Positions 1 through 8,316 of a stretch of DNA of 64,000 nucleotides are shown in pieces (the first letter of the stretch is position 1; every line of letters begins with the position of its first letter). Source of the stretch: Saccharicrinis sp963665705 (GTDB taxonomy: Bacteria > Bacteroidota > Bacteroidia > Bacteroidales > Marinilabiliaceae); NCBI GenBank assembly GCA_963665705.1, contig OY762448.1, positions 3,224,001 to 3,288,000 on the forward strand. The letters are read 5' to 3'. The notes beneath the pieces are model-generated. The model saw only the letters and a list, made by a program, of their open reading frames with translations. It ran no database searches and was not told where the DNA came from. The position numbers were made by a program, and so were the translations under genes.

Positions 1-187
1 CCGTACTACGAATCTAATCGAAAGATAGCAATTTGATTGCACTAAACAACAGAAAATCACTTCCCTGCGCTATGGTTTATGATGCCGTGTTGAACTAAAC
101 CCGCAAAGCGGGAGCTTAGGCTAAAACTAACAAAATTCGTAATATAATTACATCTTCTACCATTATTAATTTTAAAATACAATTGTA
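1..187. other. Left flank of the IS91-like element
   Basis: No gene is visible in this stretch. It holds one short perfect hairpin, CCCGC-aaa-GCGGG, at 100-112. GC-rich hairpins near an end are common in IS91-type rolling-circle elements, so it could belong to the element's 5' terminus. I could not define the element boundary. Confidence 0.3.
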
Positions 188-1075
188 ATGAGTAGAGAAT
201 CTTACCTACAACAAGCTTGTAAAGCAGTTCCTGAATTTAAACTTATCAGCGAACAATTTTTGCGGAAATACACCATTGCCGGAAAATCAGAATCTTGCAC
301 TCGTAATTACCTGATGCAAATTTCTAAGATGGTGTTACATTTTAAGTGTTCCCCCTTGGATTTGTCCATTGATCAAATTGAAGAATATTTATTTGAAATT
401 CAAATCAACGAAAAACCCAGTCGCAGCTCTTTCAAACATCTGGTATATGGTTTAAGAGCCATGTTTTCTATGTTTAAAAACGAAGATCTATTGCTGGCGC
501 TTCCTCCTATTAAAAGCAGTAAAGCCTTACCAGTGGTGTTATCGCAACAAGAAGTTAAAACACTTCTGAAAACACCTAAACTTTTAAAACATAAAATACT
601 TTTTGCCATCATTTATGATTGCGGTCTTCGTATTTCGGAGGTGCTGAATCTAAAAATCGAAGATCTGGATTTTGATCGTAAACAAATTCACATCAGACAA
701 TCTAAACATAAAAAAGATCGCTATGTACCCATATCTAACCTTACAATTCGGGGTTTATACACTTACTTTCAAACGGTGTGTCCTCAAACATGGGTATTTA
801 ATGGCAAAATCAGAGGTCAGCAATTCAGTACTACTGGTGCCAGACATGCCATGAAACAGGCGGTTAAAAAGGCCGGTATTAATAAATCGGTTTGTATTCA
901 TACACTTCGACATAGTTATGCGACACATCTGCTGGGAATGGGACTGGATATTGTAAGTGTTAAAAACCAGTTGGGTCATGCTGAAATTAGCACTACTATG
1001 ATGTATCTGCATATTGCTCAATCTTCTCCCAATGCTGGTTTTAGTCCCTTGTCGAAAATGTATCCTAATGTTTGA
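188..1075 (+). CDS. Tyrosine recombinase (integrase) of an IS91-like element
   Basis: A 295-residue site-specific recombinase of the phage-integrase (tyrosine recombinase) family, which cuts and rejoins DNA through a 3'-phosphotyrosine link. The N-terminal third is a SAM-like core-binding domain (about residues 15-95). The catalytic domain follows with the expected residues in order: Arg in CGLRISEVL, the HTLRHSYATHLL box (H-x-x-R), and LGHAEISTTMMYLHI with the His and the nucleophile Tyr. Length is normal for the family. The stop codon overlaps the ATG of the following transposase (ATG at 1068, TGA at 1073), so the two are probably translationally coupled. Some IS91-family elements are known to carry such an integrase upstream of the HUH transposase; its role there is unclear. 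It appears intact. Confidence 0.88.
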   Translation: MSRESYLQQACKAVPEFKLISEQFLRKYTIAGKSESCTRNYLMQISKMVLHFKCSPLDLSIDQIEEYLFEIQINEKPSRSSFKHLVYGLRAMFSMFKNEDLLLALPPIKSSKALPVVLSQQEVKTLLKTPKLLKHKILFAIIYDCGLRISEVLNLKIEDLDFDRKQIHIRQSKHKKDRYVPISNLTIRGLYTYFQTVCPQTWVFNGKIRGQQFSTTGARHAMKQAVKKAGINKSVCIHTLRHSYATHLLGMGLDIVSVKNQLGHAEISTTMMYLHIAQSSPNAGFSPLSKMYPNV

Positions 1076-2190
1076 TGGTGCTGATATTGCTACTGTCATC
1101 AGACGCTTTTTACCGGATCTTTTAAAATTAAGAGGATTCACTGAATATCAACTTAAGGTTTTAAATGCGCTGGCTACTTGCCGTACGCCTCAACTTGGAG
1201 GGTCTGTATTGGCTTGTGCTTCCTGTGGATCGGTTCATTATGTGATGCACAGTTGCCGAAACAGGCATTGCCCAAGGTGTCAGGGTATTGACAAAGAGTT
1301 GTGGATTGAAGATCGTAAACAAGATCTGCTCCCGGTAAAATACTACCATGTGGTATTTACCGTTCCACATTTACTGTTAGAGTTGTTTCGCTTTAACAGA
1401 AAAACAATGTATAACCTATTGTTTGAAAAATCATGGGAGACGATTTGTCACTTTGCCAAAGATCCTAAACTATTAGGGGCTTTACCCGGTGCCATTGCTA
1501 TTTTGCATACCTGGGATCAGCAACTTAAATACCATCCGCATATACATTATATTATTCCGGCAGGTGGTATCGACAAAAATGGACATTGGAAAACAACCAA
1601 ACAAAACGGTGACTTCTTGTTTGATGTTAAACAAATGTCGGATAAGTTTAGTGCCATTTTTGCTAAAAAGTTACGTAAGTTGAAGCAGCAGGGTAAAATC
1701 AACAAGTTTGTACCTCGCGATTTAATTCCGGAACCTTGGGTGGTGTATGCCAAACAAGCCTTTGGATCGTAAGCATTCTGTAGTGGAATATTTGGGTAGA
1801 TACTCACACCGGGTGGCGATTTCTAATGCACGTATTTTAAAAGTAACTGATACTCATGTCACTTTTAAATGGTGCAACAGAAAGGATAATTATAAATCGG
1901 AAACGCAAACTATTACTGGCGTTGATTTTTTAAAAAGGTTTGTGGAGCATATCGTCCCACCTCATTTCAGAAGAATAAGGCATCTTGGCTTTTTAAGCGC
2001 TCGCAATAAATCCAAATGTTTGGAGCTATTGCGCAAAGACTTAAAGGTAACTTTTCATAAACTAAAACTTTCAAGAGCTCAGGTACTTGAAATGAAGTTT
2101 GGGAAACGTTCCTGTCTTAGTTGTAAAGATTGTGGTGGTGAGTTAGCTTTAATACTTTCTTACCCCGGGAAAAGGGCCCCTCCTGCTTGA
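1068..2190 (+). pseudogene. IS91-family HUH (Y1/Y2) transposase, frameshifted
   Basis: A rolling-circle transposase in two reading frames. The first part starts at the ATG at 1068, which overlaps the integrase stop, and ends at a TAA at 1770-1772. It contains the N-terminal zinc-binding module (CASCG, then CRNRHCPRCQG) and the HUH metal-binding motif HPHIH. The second part lies in the +1 frame, open from about 1747 to 2190. It has the tyrosine helix VVEYLGRYSHRVAISNARI and a C-terminal Cys pair region (CLSCKDCGG) ending in the usual RAPP-like tail. Protein homology runs across the break near 1765, so a single one-base shift accounts for it. As read, the HUH and Tyr motifs are not joined, so the product should be inactive unless frameshifting occurs during translation. 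Confidence 0.85.
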
Positions 2191-2489
2191 TAATTAATGC
2201 AGCCACCTCTATTTTTCAACAAACTAACGAATATGCGATTGAGCGTAAATGGGTATGCTGTACCCTCTCATCAAAACACTGGTTAAAAAACAGTATTACA
2301 ATTAATTACCATGTGCAGTAAATTAATATAATGGTTCATTATAAACAGAAATACATCAAAAATGACAATGATAAAACCGAATTAAATGCTTAAAAAATGC
2401 TATTTAAAACACTATAGTTAAAACCCACATTATAAATATCTTACAAACATATTGCTGGAATATTGTTTAGTTCAACAAACCCTCCAATC
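2191..2489. other. Non-coding 3' flank of the IS91-like element
   Basis: AT-rich stretch between the transposase and the cassette-like gene. No ORF, RNA gene or clear repeat was seen. The 3' end (ori side) of the IS91-like element should lie here but was not identified. Confidence 0.3.
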
Positions 2490-2537
2490 TGTAGGGTGTG
2501 CAAGCAACCCTACATTAGAGGCTAAGTGTTAGCGGTT
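2490..2537. repeat. Cassette-boundary-like repeat (3' side of the HEPN-like gene)
   Basis: Contains a perfect 8-bp stem hairpin, TGTAGGGT (2490-2497) with ACCCTACA (2507-2514). Next to it is GTTAGCGGTT (2528-2537), whose reverse complement AACCGCTAAC recurs at 3247-3256 on the other side of the gene. The gene's TAA stop lies inside this core. The layout resembles recombination-site-flanked gene cassettes, but the core does not match the integron GTTRRRY consensus exactly. Confidence 0.45.
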
Positions 2538-3230
2538 GTTATTATTAATTCTTTCAATTATTTTCTCAAATTGTAAATCCATTTCACTCTTTTCACCAGT
2601 TTTCTTTATACTTACAATATTTCCATATTCACCCAGTAGATTTTTAGAAAAAACAAGTAAGCTATTTAAAATCAATAAATATTCAAGCAATTCCTTTTTT
2701 ATTCTCTCTATATCAAGAAGCATTAATGCTTCATAGTAAACCTCAAATTCAGGATCAATATGGCCTGCGACTTTATTTCTTATTTTGTTGATGTCTGTTT
2801 CAAAATTCGCCTCCTTCTTAAAAGTCTTTATCTTTTTGTTTATTGTTAAAAATTCATTTGTTAATGATTCACATGATATTCTCGCTACTAGAGAATGAAT
2901 CTCACTTCTATGGTGATTGTATGAATTCTGAGATTCGTAAATCAATAAATATATCTGTTTTGCATAAAACTTAGTTTCCCAATCATGTTTTGATACCATG
3001 ATTCCTCTACTTAATATGATTAAATCAAGATAACTTATTGTTATAAAGCCATTGAATTCTAGCTGTGATAGTAGTTTTATCAATAATTCATATTCCTTTA
3101 ATTCTGGTTCAATTTCAAAAGTCTTTCGAATAAAGTGAATGCGATTACTAATTCGCACTAGGTGCTTTGAATATGTTTCTAGGTATTTTTTTGAAGATTC
3201 AAGAAAATTCAAAAGTCTGTCTGCTTTCAA
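2529..3230 (-). CDS. Hypothetical protein with HEPN-like RNxxxxxH motif
   Basis: A 233-residue, mostly helical, soluble protein with no signal peptide or membrane segment. I do not recognise a named family. Residues 151-157 read RNKVAGH, matching the R-x4-6-H signature of HEPN RNases, with the polar residue after Arg also typical. An alpha-helical bundle on both sides fits a HEPN fold, so a HEPN-type RNase or toxin/defence role is plausible but unproven. The start is uncertain: the only in-frame start I see is TTG at 3230, a few codons after an in-frame TAG that lies within the flanking core repeat. The gene stands alone between inverted AACCGCTAAC cores, like a mobile one-gene cassette, and its stop codon is supplied by the core. 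Confidence 0.55.
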   Translation of the reverse strand: MKADRLLNFLESSKKYLETYSKHLVRISNRIHFIRKTFEIEPELKEYELLIKLLSQLEFNGFITISYLDLIILSRGIMVSKHDWETKFYAKQIYLLIYESQNSYNHHRSEIHSLVARISCESLTNEFLTINKKIKTFKKEANFETDINKIRNKVAGHIDPEFEVYYEALMLLDIERIKKELLEYLLILNSLLVFSKNLLGEYGNIVSIKKTGEKSEMDLQFEKIIERINNNNR

Positions 3231-3246
3231 TGTTTGCTTTTTTAAT

Positions 3247-3292
3247 AACCGCTAACGGATTGGTCATATGATACGTTGCGCTTTTTCGTTAG
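3247..3292. repeat. Cassette-boundary-like repeat (5' side of the HEPN-like gene)
   Basis: AACCGCTAAC (3247-3256) is an exact inverted copy of the core at 2528-2537. Within the same 46 bp, CTAACG (3252-3257) and CGTTAG (3287-3292) form an inverted pair, giving an attC-like arrangement of imperfect arms around a short centre. It abuts the IS21 left end at 3305. Confidence 0.4.
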
Positions 3293-3376
3293 ATATTCCG
3301 GTGATGTTGCCCCCCCATTCCGGTCATACTGACCCCTCTTGGATTTGGGTAACTAATAATGGTTAGTATGACAAAA

Positions 3377-4096
3377 TTACATTTTTTTTCTAAGACTTTC
3401 TCCTTTAAGTTCTATTCTATGTGAAGTGTGTACTAAACGATCTAAAATAGCGTCGGCAATGGTGGCTTCACCAATGATATCGAACCAGCTGGCAACAGGT
3501 AATTGGCTTACTATTATAGTTGCTGCGCGAGCGTGCCTGTCTTCCACAATCTCCATTAAATCCATTTGATGTTGTTTTTCAAGGTGTGTTAAACCAAAAT
3601 CATCCAGGATAAGCAGGTTTGATTTTGATATTTTATTCATTAATTGATAGATTGTGCCTTCAATACGAGCCATTTTTGTTTGCTGAAGCAGCTTCTGCAC
3701 ATTGAAGTAAGCAACTTTATATCCCTGAGCACATGCATGATGTCCTAAAGCGGATGATATAAAGCTCTTGCCGCACCCGGTAGCACCTGTAATCAACACG
3801 GATTCTCCATTGGAGATATAATCACCTGAGGATAATGTGGTTATTAACGATTTATTCAAACCTCTGGATGCATCATACATTAATTCTTCCAATGAGGCCT
3901 GATACCTGAATCGAGCCGTTTTTCTGAGCTGGTTAAAGCGACGATTCTCCCTGTCTTGCAGTTCTGCCTGCAAAAGGATTTCAAGTCCTTCGTTCAATGA
4001 CAGCTCATTGTTTTTACGAGTTTCCAATAGAGCTGTCCAGCTTTTTTTAAAACCATAAAGGCGTAATTGTGTTAATTGATTTTCAATAATTTCCAT
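3377..4096 (-). CDS. istB: IstB-like ATP-binding transposition helper (IS21)
   Basis: A 239-residue AAA+ ATPase related to DnaC/IstB, which forms the target-selecting partner of the IS21 transposase. Walker A is ITGATGCGKS at about residues 103-112, and Walker B is LLILDDFGL about 55 residues later. The C-terminal arginine-rich segment (AILDRLVHTSHRIEL) is typical. Length is close to the usual 240-260. It starts 4 bp downstream of istA and is surely cotranscribed with it. Confidence 0.93.
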   Translation of the reverse strand: MEIIENQLTQLRLYGFKKSWTALLETRKNNELSLNEGLEILLQAELQDRENRRFNQLRKTARFRYQASLEELMYDASRGLNKSLITTLSSGDYISNGESVLITGATGCGKSFISSALGHHACAQGYKVAYFNVQKLLQQTKMARIEGTIYQLMNKISKSNLLILDDFGLTHLEKQHQMDLMEIVEDRHARAATIIVSQLPVASWFDIIGEATIADAILDRLVHTSHRIELKGESLRKKM

Positions 4097-4100
4097 TGAT

Positions 4101-5678
4101 TTAAAATTTAAATGATAATTGATTATTGTAATATTCTCTTCCCCTGATGTTGTTATGTTGCGGAAGATCTTTTTGAGGATCCTTTTGAGTTGATTCTGTC
4201 ATTTTATTTTTGATAATATTCATCACAAAACCATACCTGTAATTTTGGTTATCGATAGCCATTTGACAGGCTTTGTTAAACGTGTCGGCCGGGGTGTTTT
4301 TGAGCAAACTAAACAGGCCGTCACATGTACGATAGAGTTGTTCTGGATATTTCTTTTGAGTAAAAATCATCTCTACTAGTTGTCCTAATGTTGCAGAAAG
4401 TTTTGTTGCCTTGTCTTTATAATACTCGGGACTTCGGTTTAAATAATGCTGATGAGTAGAACACAAATGTTCTTTATCTGTGGTGTATGCACCCTTTGAA
4501 TAATTTCGTTGGTGTACTGCTACTTGATTGTGATGATGATAAATACGAACCATCGAACGAGTATATATAACCTTTAGCTTTTTGCCTATGTATTGATATG
4601 GTGCACTGTAGTAGTGTTTATCCTCTCCCAGGTATATATGGTTGTTTTGTGCCAGTTTATATTCTTTGTAATACTTTATTTCAAAAGAATCCTTTGGCAG
4701 TTCCTGAAGCAATGCTTTTTCATTTGATAAAAAGTGTTCTTCTCTACAATAATCACGCTTTTGCATGCGAGTTTGATTGTGTTTAAGTGTATGCTCTTTT
4801 ATGGCCTTATTGAGCTGGATTAGCGAAAAGAACTGTTGATGCCGAATGCGAGCATATACCCGATTGTATATAAGTTTCACTTGATTCTCAACCAATGCTT
4901 TGTCTTTGGGTTTTCTGGCTCTGGCAGGGACTACAGCCATGTTGTAATGGTTGGCAAAATCTTCAAGCGCTTGGTTGATTGTTGGCTCATACCTATTCGC
5001 TCTTATTACAGCGGATTTAAGATTATCGGGAACCAGAACTTTGGGTGCTCCTCCCAAGCTCTTCAGACAGCATGTGAGCGCATAAATAAAGTCATCAATA
5101 CGCTGACTAGGTACTGCCATACAAAAACTGTAATCAGAATAGGGCAAACAGGCCACAAAAACCTGACATTCTATGATTTCACCCGTAGAGGCATCAACAT
5201 ACGAAAGTTTTTTTCCGGCATAGTCTACAAATAGTTTTTCTCCCGGCTCGTGCCGCAATACCATGGATGGATTCTTGGTCAGCAGATGTTGAGCTAAATG
5301 GAAACTAAATTGACTTAAACTGTATCCCGTGGGATTGGCTATGCGATATTCTTCCCACAACAACTGCTTGGTTACTCCTGGTTTTTGAAGTTCATTTTCA
5401 AAATAATCCAACTTGCTCTTAAGCGCCTCAAAACGCTGATCTTTATATGCAGGATTACCCGGATGAAAGACTTTTTCCAAAGCATGGTCTTCCATTTTAA
5501 GAAGGGTTCCAAGGCTTAATTTAGAACTACGGTATTTTCCCAAATAGCTTTTAACCGTGTTTTTACTTATGCCTAAATTGCGGGCGATGGTTTTATTACC
5601 GTACCCTTGACTGTGTAATTGTAGTATTTGTTTTACTTGGCTCATTCTTTTAGGTTTTCCTGCCATAATCAATATCAA
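4101..5678 (-). CDS. istA: IstA transposase (IS21)
   Basis: A 525-residue DDE transposase of the IS21 family. The N-terminus carries a helix-turn-helix (residues about 12-45, QGYGNKTIARNLGISKNTVK), which binds the repeated end sequences. The rve-type catalytic core follows, with Asp in GEKLFVDYAGKK, Asp in KVLVPDNLKSAV and Glu in KDKALVENQVKLIYNRV. The C-terminal Mu-type beta-barrel region contains the YSAPYQYIGKKLKV segment. Length and motif order are normal, and no frameshift was seen. Confidence 0.93.
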   Translation of the reverse strand: MILIMAGKPKRMSQVKQILQLHSQGYGNKTIARNLGISKNTVKSYLGKYRSSKLSLGTLLKMEDHALEKVFHPGNPAYKDQRFEALKSKLDYFENELQKPGVTKQLLWEEYRIANPTGYSLSQFSFHLAQHLLTKNPSMVLRHEPGEKLFVDYAGKKLSYVDASTGEIIECQVFVACLPYSDYSFCMAVPSQRIDDFIYALTCCLKSLGGAPKVLVPDNLKSAVIRANRYEPTINQALEDFANHYNMAVVPARARKPKDKALVENQVKLIYNRVYARIRHQQFFSLIQLNKAIKEHTLKHNQTRMQKRDYCREEHFLSNEKALLQELPKDSFEIKYYKEYKLAQNNHIYLGEDKHYYSAPYQYIGKKLKVIYTRSMVRIYHHHNQVAVHQRNYSKGAYTTDKEHLCSTHQHYLNRSPEYYKDKATKLSATLGQLVEMIFTQKKYPEQLYRTCDGLFSLLKNTPADTFNKACQMAIDNQNYRYGFVMNIIKNKMTESTQKDPQKDLPQHNNIRGREYYNNQLSFKF

Positions 5679-5718
5679 TTAGTAGTTGCGACTACTAATT
5701 AATTAAACCTAAATCCAA

Positions 5719-5895
5719 GGGGTCAACATGTTCCGTTTTTTGAAAAGCAATTGTAATTGAGGGGATCAATATGCTCCGTTTTTTTTCGTTCACGAAACAG
5801 ATTTTTCCCTCAATCCTTATTTAAAGGGGTCAGCATCCGCCGGAATGTCATGCAAAAAACATCACATTAACCAGCTTCAGGAAAGGGGGTCAACA
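5719..5895. repeat. IS21 right-end multiple subterminal repeats
   Basis: Four related direct copies of a roughly 17-20-bp motif with the core GGGGTCAACATG lie between istA and the right tip: 5719-5738, 5761-5780, 5825-5842 and 5885-5895. The first two continue into TCCGTTTTTT. Inverted counterparts sit at the left end (about 3305-3338). Such arrays are the transposase-binding sites of IS21 elements. Confidence 0.7.
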
Positions 5896-6153
5896 TGATC
5901 AAGAATATCCATTCGTTCCTTCACAAAGTTAATTATCTTTGCCTAACCTCCTAATTACACAAACCTCAATAACCTCATGCGCAATGTATTATGATGGCTT
6001 GTTGTATGCTGGGCTTTATTGATACAAAACCTAAAATGTCCATAATTTGCACTGCAGTTTCCGAAAAAAAGTTTTAGAGGTTGGCCTAAAAGCGATGGAA
6101 AAACATACAAGCTCTTTAGCAATTTTTGGATGTGTGCAGGATTGTGCAAATTG
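5896..6153. other. Downstream flank of the conflict operon, cassette-like
   Basis: No credible gene is present. The segment is richer in TGTGCAAATT- and GGATGTGYGC-type words than its surroundings (about 6128-6175), and so resembles the segment upstream of the operon (11152-11280). It may be the downstream boundary of the inserted defence module. Confidence 0.3.
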
Positions 6154-7320
6154 CTAATGTGCTTGGATGTGCGCGGTAGGAATTTTAAAATTCAACAAGT
6201 CTTTTTTACTAATTAATTTTGCGCAAACACCATGGGAATACGCTTTAAACCAACTTTTTCCATAATCAGAACTAAGGGCATTTACAAATGGAGTAACGTA
6301 TTCTTGTGGTAATGTTACTTTTAAAATGCAATCTGATATTTCAATACGACCATTTTTAACAACACAAAATTTCCCCAAACATCTGGAACCTACTCTAGCT
6401 AATAAAACATCACCTGTATTAGCAAATGTTTCATTTTCTTCTTGTTCATTATTAGTAAAAGAGACAAAGGTTTGCTGTGAAAAGTCAGATGTATGAAAAA
6501 AGGCCTTACCCTTATTTCTTAATGATTTACCTGAAAGTTTACCTCTTTTAATTACTGCTCCTAAATCATTCAAGCTAACACCGTCATCCGCAGTAAAAGA
6601 ATTATACAAATTAAATGTATAATCCATACGTCCAATTAGCTTCGTTTTTGATACGGAAATTTGATTTTCAATTTGGCCTGATTTATCTGACAACAATAAA
6701 TTAGTAAAATCAGAATTTGATGTACTTTTATTAATAATTAAGATGTATGTCTTTGCCTCTGTCTTTCGAAATATTTTTTCAGGCAATTCAATTATTGTTA
6801 TAATATCATATTTAAGAACATCCTTTCTAAAATTCTCAAAATCAGAGGAAGTTATAAGGGTATCTGGTAGAATAATACCTAATTGTCCATTATCTTTTAG
6901 TAGACTTAAATTGAACGCTAAAAAAAGTAAATCTGCAGTTATATATTTAAGTTTAAGACTATTTATAAACCCTATTTCTCTAAATAAGCTATTGTATTTT
7001 CCTTTGTTTTTAATCCTTGTATACGGAGGATTACAAATTGCAATATCTATCTCTGAATGTGATAATTCAATAGTAATTTCACTTGAATTATTTAAGACGT
7101 CCTTTTTTAAAAAATTAATTTGAAGTGATTCATCAAAGCTTTTATCTTCAATATCAACTGCAGAATAAGAAGCATCTTGCCACTTATTAAGAGCTGCAGA
7201 CAACAATGAACCATCACCCACTCCTAAATCTAGTATATGCTTTGGAGAAGCTTTATCCAATTGATTCACTAGCAACTCTGAAAAAGCATTATCAGTATAA
7301 AATCTACCTAGTTTATCCAT
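6154..7320 (-). CDS. N6-adenine DNA methyltransferase with fused specificity-type domain
   Basis: A 388-residue class I SAM-dependent methyltransferase. The SAM-binding motif I is DLGVGDGSL (residues 31-39), and the catalytic motif IV is NPPY (residues 97-100), diagnostic of N6-adenine (gamma-type, TaqI-like) DNA methylases. From about residue 240 the sequence resembles a target-recognition domain of type I S subunits or type IIG enzymes (GDVLLARVGSRCLGKF, then ISDCILKV). No nuclease domain is present and no restriction endonuclease lies beside it. It is the last gene of a four-gene operon, starting 1 nt after the upstream stop. It may mark self DNA for the conflict system, or modify DNA as part of the effector mechanism. 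The C-terminal tail runs into the flanking repeat-like DNA and may have been altered there. Confidence 0.8.
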   Translation of the reverse strand: MDKLGRFYTDNAFSELLVNQLDKASPKHILDLGVGDGSLLSAALNKWQDASYSAVDIEDKSFDESLQINFLKKDVLNNSSEITIELSHSEIDIAICNPPYTRIKNKGKYNSLFREIGFINSLKLKYITADLLFLAFNLSLLKDNGQLGIILPDTLITSSDFENFRKDVLKYDIITIIELPEKIFRKTEAKTYILIINKSTSNSDFTNLLLSDKSGQIENQISVSKTKLIGRMDYTFNLYNSFTADDGVSLNDLGAVIKRGKLSGKSLRNKGKAFFHTSDFSQQTFVSFTNNEQEENETFANTGDVLLARVGSRCLGKFCVVKNGRIEISDCILKVTLPQEYVTPFVNALSSDYGKSWFKAYSHGVCAKLISKKDLLNFKIPTAHIQAH

Positions 7321-7321
7321 T

Positions 7322-8314
7322 CTATTCTATTAAAAAGCTCGATAATATATAAAAATATGTACTATCTGCACCTTCACTTCTAAAATTTTTCTCAATTGGA
7401 AAATCATAAATAAGCTGACAGTCTTTATGTCTAAGAGCAAATATTGCTGCACCCAAACAATTAGGCCTTGTTCCAAATGGAGCAACTAAGATATTATAGT
7501 CATCTGATTTCTTAGAATATATTTCCTTCAAACAAGAATATATTCCAAAAGGGCTTGAAGATTCACAAGACTTAATATATCCTTCTGCACGAGCGTCTTC
7601 AATTACTTTATAATTCATGTTAATTGCAGTAATATTCCACCCAGGTTTAAAGGAAGGAAATCCCACAATTGGAATTAAGCCACCTTTCGGCTCAATTCTA
7701 TCATAAAGTGCCAATAACCTTTGTCTTTCAAATCCTAAAGATGCAACTAAAAGGTCATCATCTAAACGTTTTCTTCTTGAAAAACCATTAACATTATAGT
7801 TTAAACCCAATATTTCTTCATAAAGGTCGTAATCTTCATCATCCATACACGTATCTAATCGCTCTTTAATTTTCTTCTTATAAAATTTTGGTTCTGTGTA
7901 TGTAGCAAATAAATTTCGAGGTTTAACCTCTTTTACAAAAATCTTAGTTAAACTAAATATCAAAATGTGTGGCATAGAAGTGATATCAATGCAGATATTG
8001 CTTCTATGAATTTTATATTTTTCAAAAAGAGAACTTCTTTTAAAAAATTGGCGTAAACTAGGGATAATTATGCTTTCTGAGAGTTCACCCAAACTCTCAT
8101 TATTTTCATCTAATACTTGTAAGCTGAATTTATCTTGTTGACGATTTGATTCAATTATTAAGGTGATGCCTTTAAAACTGCCCGAAATCAAGTTTCTTAC
8201 CTTATGACTTCTTTCTTTATTTGAGGAAGTATCGCTAGTAATTAGAATATCAATATTCTCCCCAAAAATGGTTGAGTTTTCACTATTTAGCTCAAATTTT
8301 TCCTGAAACTCCAT
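7322..8314 (-). CDS. Unrecognised Rossmann-like protein of the conflict operon
   Basis: A 330-residue soluble protein that I cannot assign to a named family. The N-terminal half has alternating beta-strand/helix segments with a strand-Asp motif, ICIDITSMP (about residues 109-117), reminiscent of CARF-like or other nucleotide-sensing Rossmann folds. The C-terminal half has LLVASLGFERQR and a glycine-rich strand, ILVAPFGTRPNCLGAAIFAL, which looks like a ligand-binding loop. No transmembrane segment or nuclease motif was seen. It lies between the ATPase gene (2-nt gap) and the methyltransferase gene (1-nt gap), so it is almost certainly a functional subunit. It could be the sensor or the effector; this is inference. 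Confidence 0.65.
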   Translation of the reverse strand: MEFQEKFELNSENSTIFGENIDILITSDTSSNKERSHKVRNLISGSFKGITLIIESNRQQDKFSLQVLDENNESLGELSESIIIPSLRQFFKRSSLFEKYKIHRSNICIDITSMPHILIFSLTKIFVKEVKPRNLFATYTEPKFYKKKIKERLDTCMDDEDYDLYEEILGLNYNVNGFSRRKRLDDDLLVASLGFERQRLLALYDRIEPKGGLIPIVGFPSFKPGWNITAINMNYKVIEDARAEGYIKSCESSSPFGIYSCLKEIYSKKSDDYNILVAPFGTRPNCLGAAIFALRHKDCQLIYDFPIEKNFRSEGADSTYFYILSSFLIE

Positions 8315-8316
8315 AA

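Larger units (their letters stand above)
188..2190 (+). mobile_element. IS91-like element with integrase (gene core)
   Basis: The coupled integrase and HUH transposase form the coding core of an IS91-family element. Ends (ori/ter) were not located, so the coordinates give only the gene core. The frameshift in the transposase suggests that it is no longer autonomous. Confidence 0.75.
3305..5895 (-). mobile_element. IS21-family insertion sequence
   Basis: A complete-looking IS21 element with istA followed by istB, transcribed leftward. The outer ends begin TGTTGCCCCCC on the left (3305) and, read inward from the right, TGTTGACCCCC (ending at 5895). A second inverted copy lies just inside: CATTCCGGTCATACTGACCCCT at the left and the related AGGGGTCAGCATCCGCCGG at the right. 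A 3-bp TGA flanks both ends, but a longer target duplication is not evident, so the exact tips are approximate. It landed immediately beside the cassette-like repeat. Confidence 0.8.

Noticed and set aside
1747..2190. Separate gene for the C-terminal half of the IS91 transposase
   Set aside because: It holds only the Tyr helix and tail of the same protein; the HUH half directly upstream makes a frameshift the simpler reading.
2490..3292. True integron cassette with attC
   Set aside because: Core GTTAGCGG does not fit GTTRRRY, and no IntI-type integrase is present in the window. Kept only as cassette-like.
5955..6149. 64-residue minus-strand ORF after the conflict operon
   Set aside because: Low-complexity, no conserved features, and it lies in a segment with boundary-like repeats.
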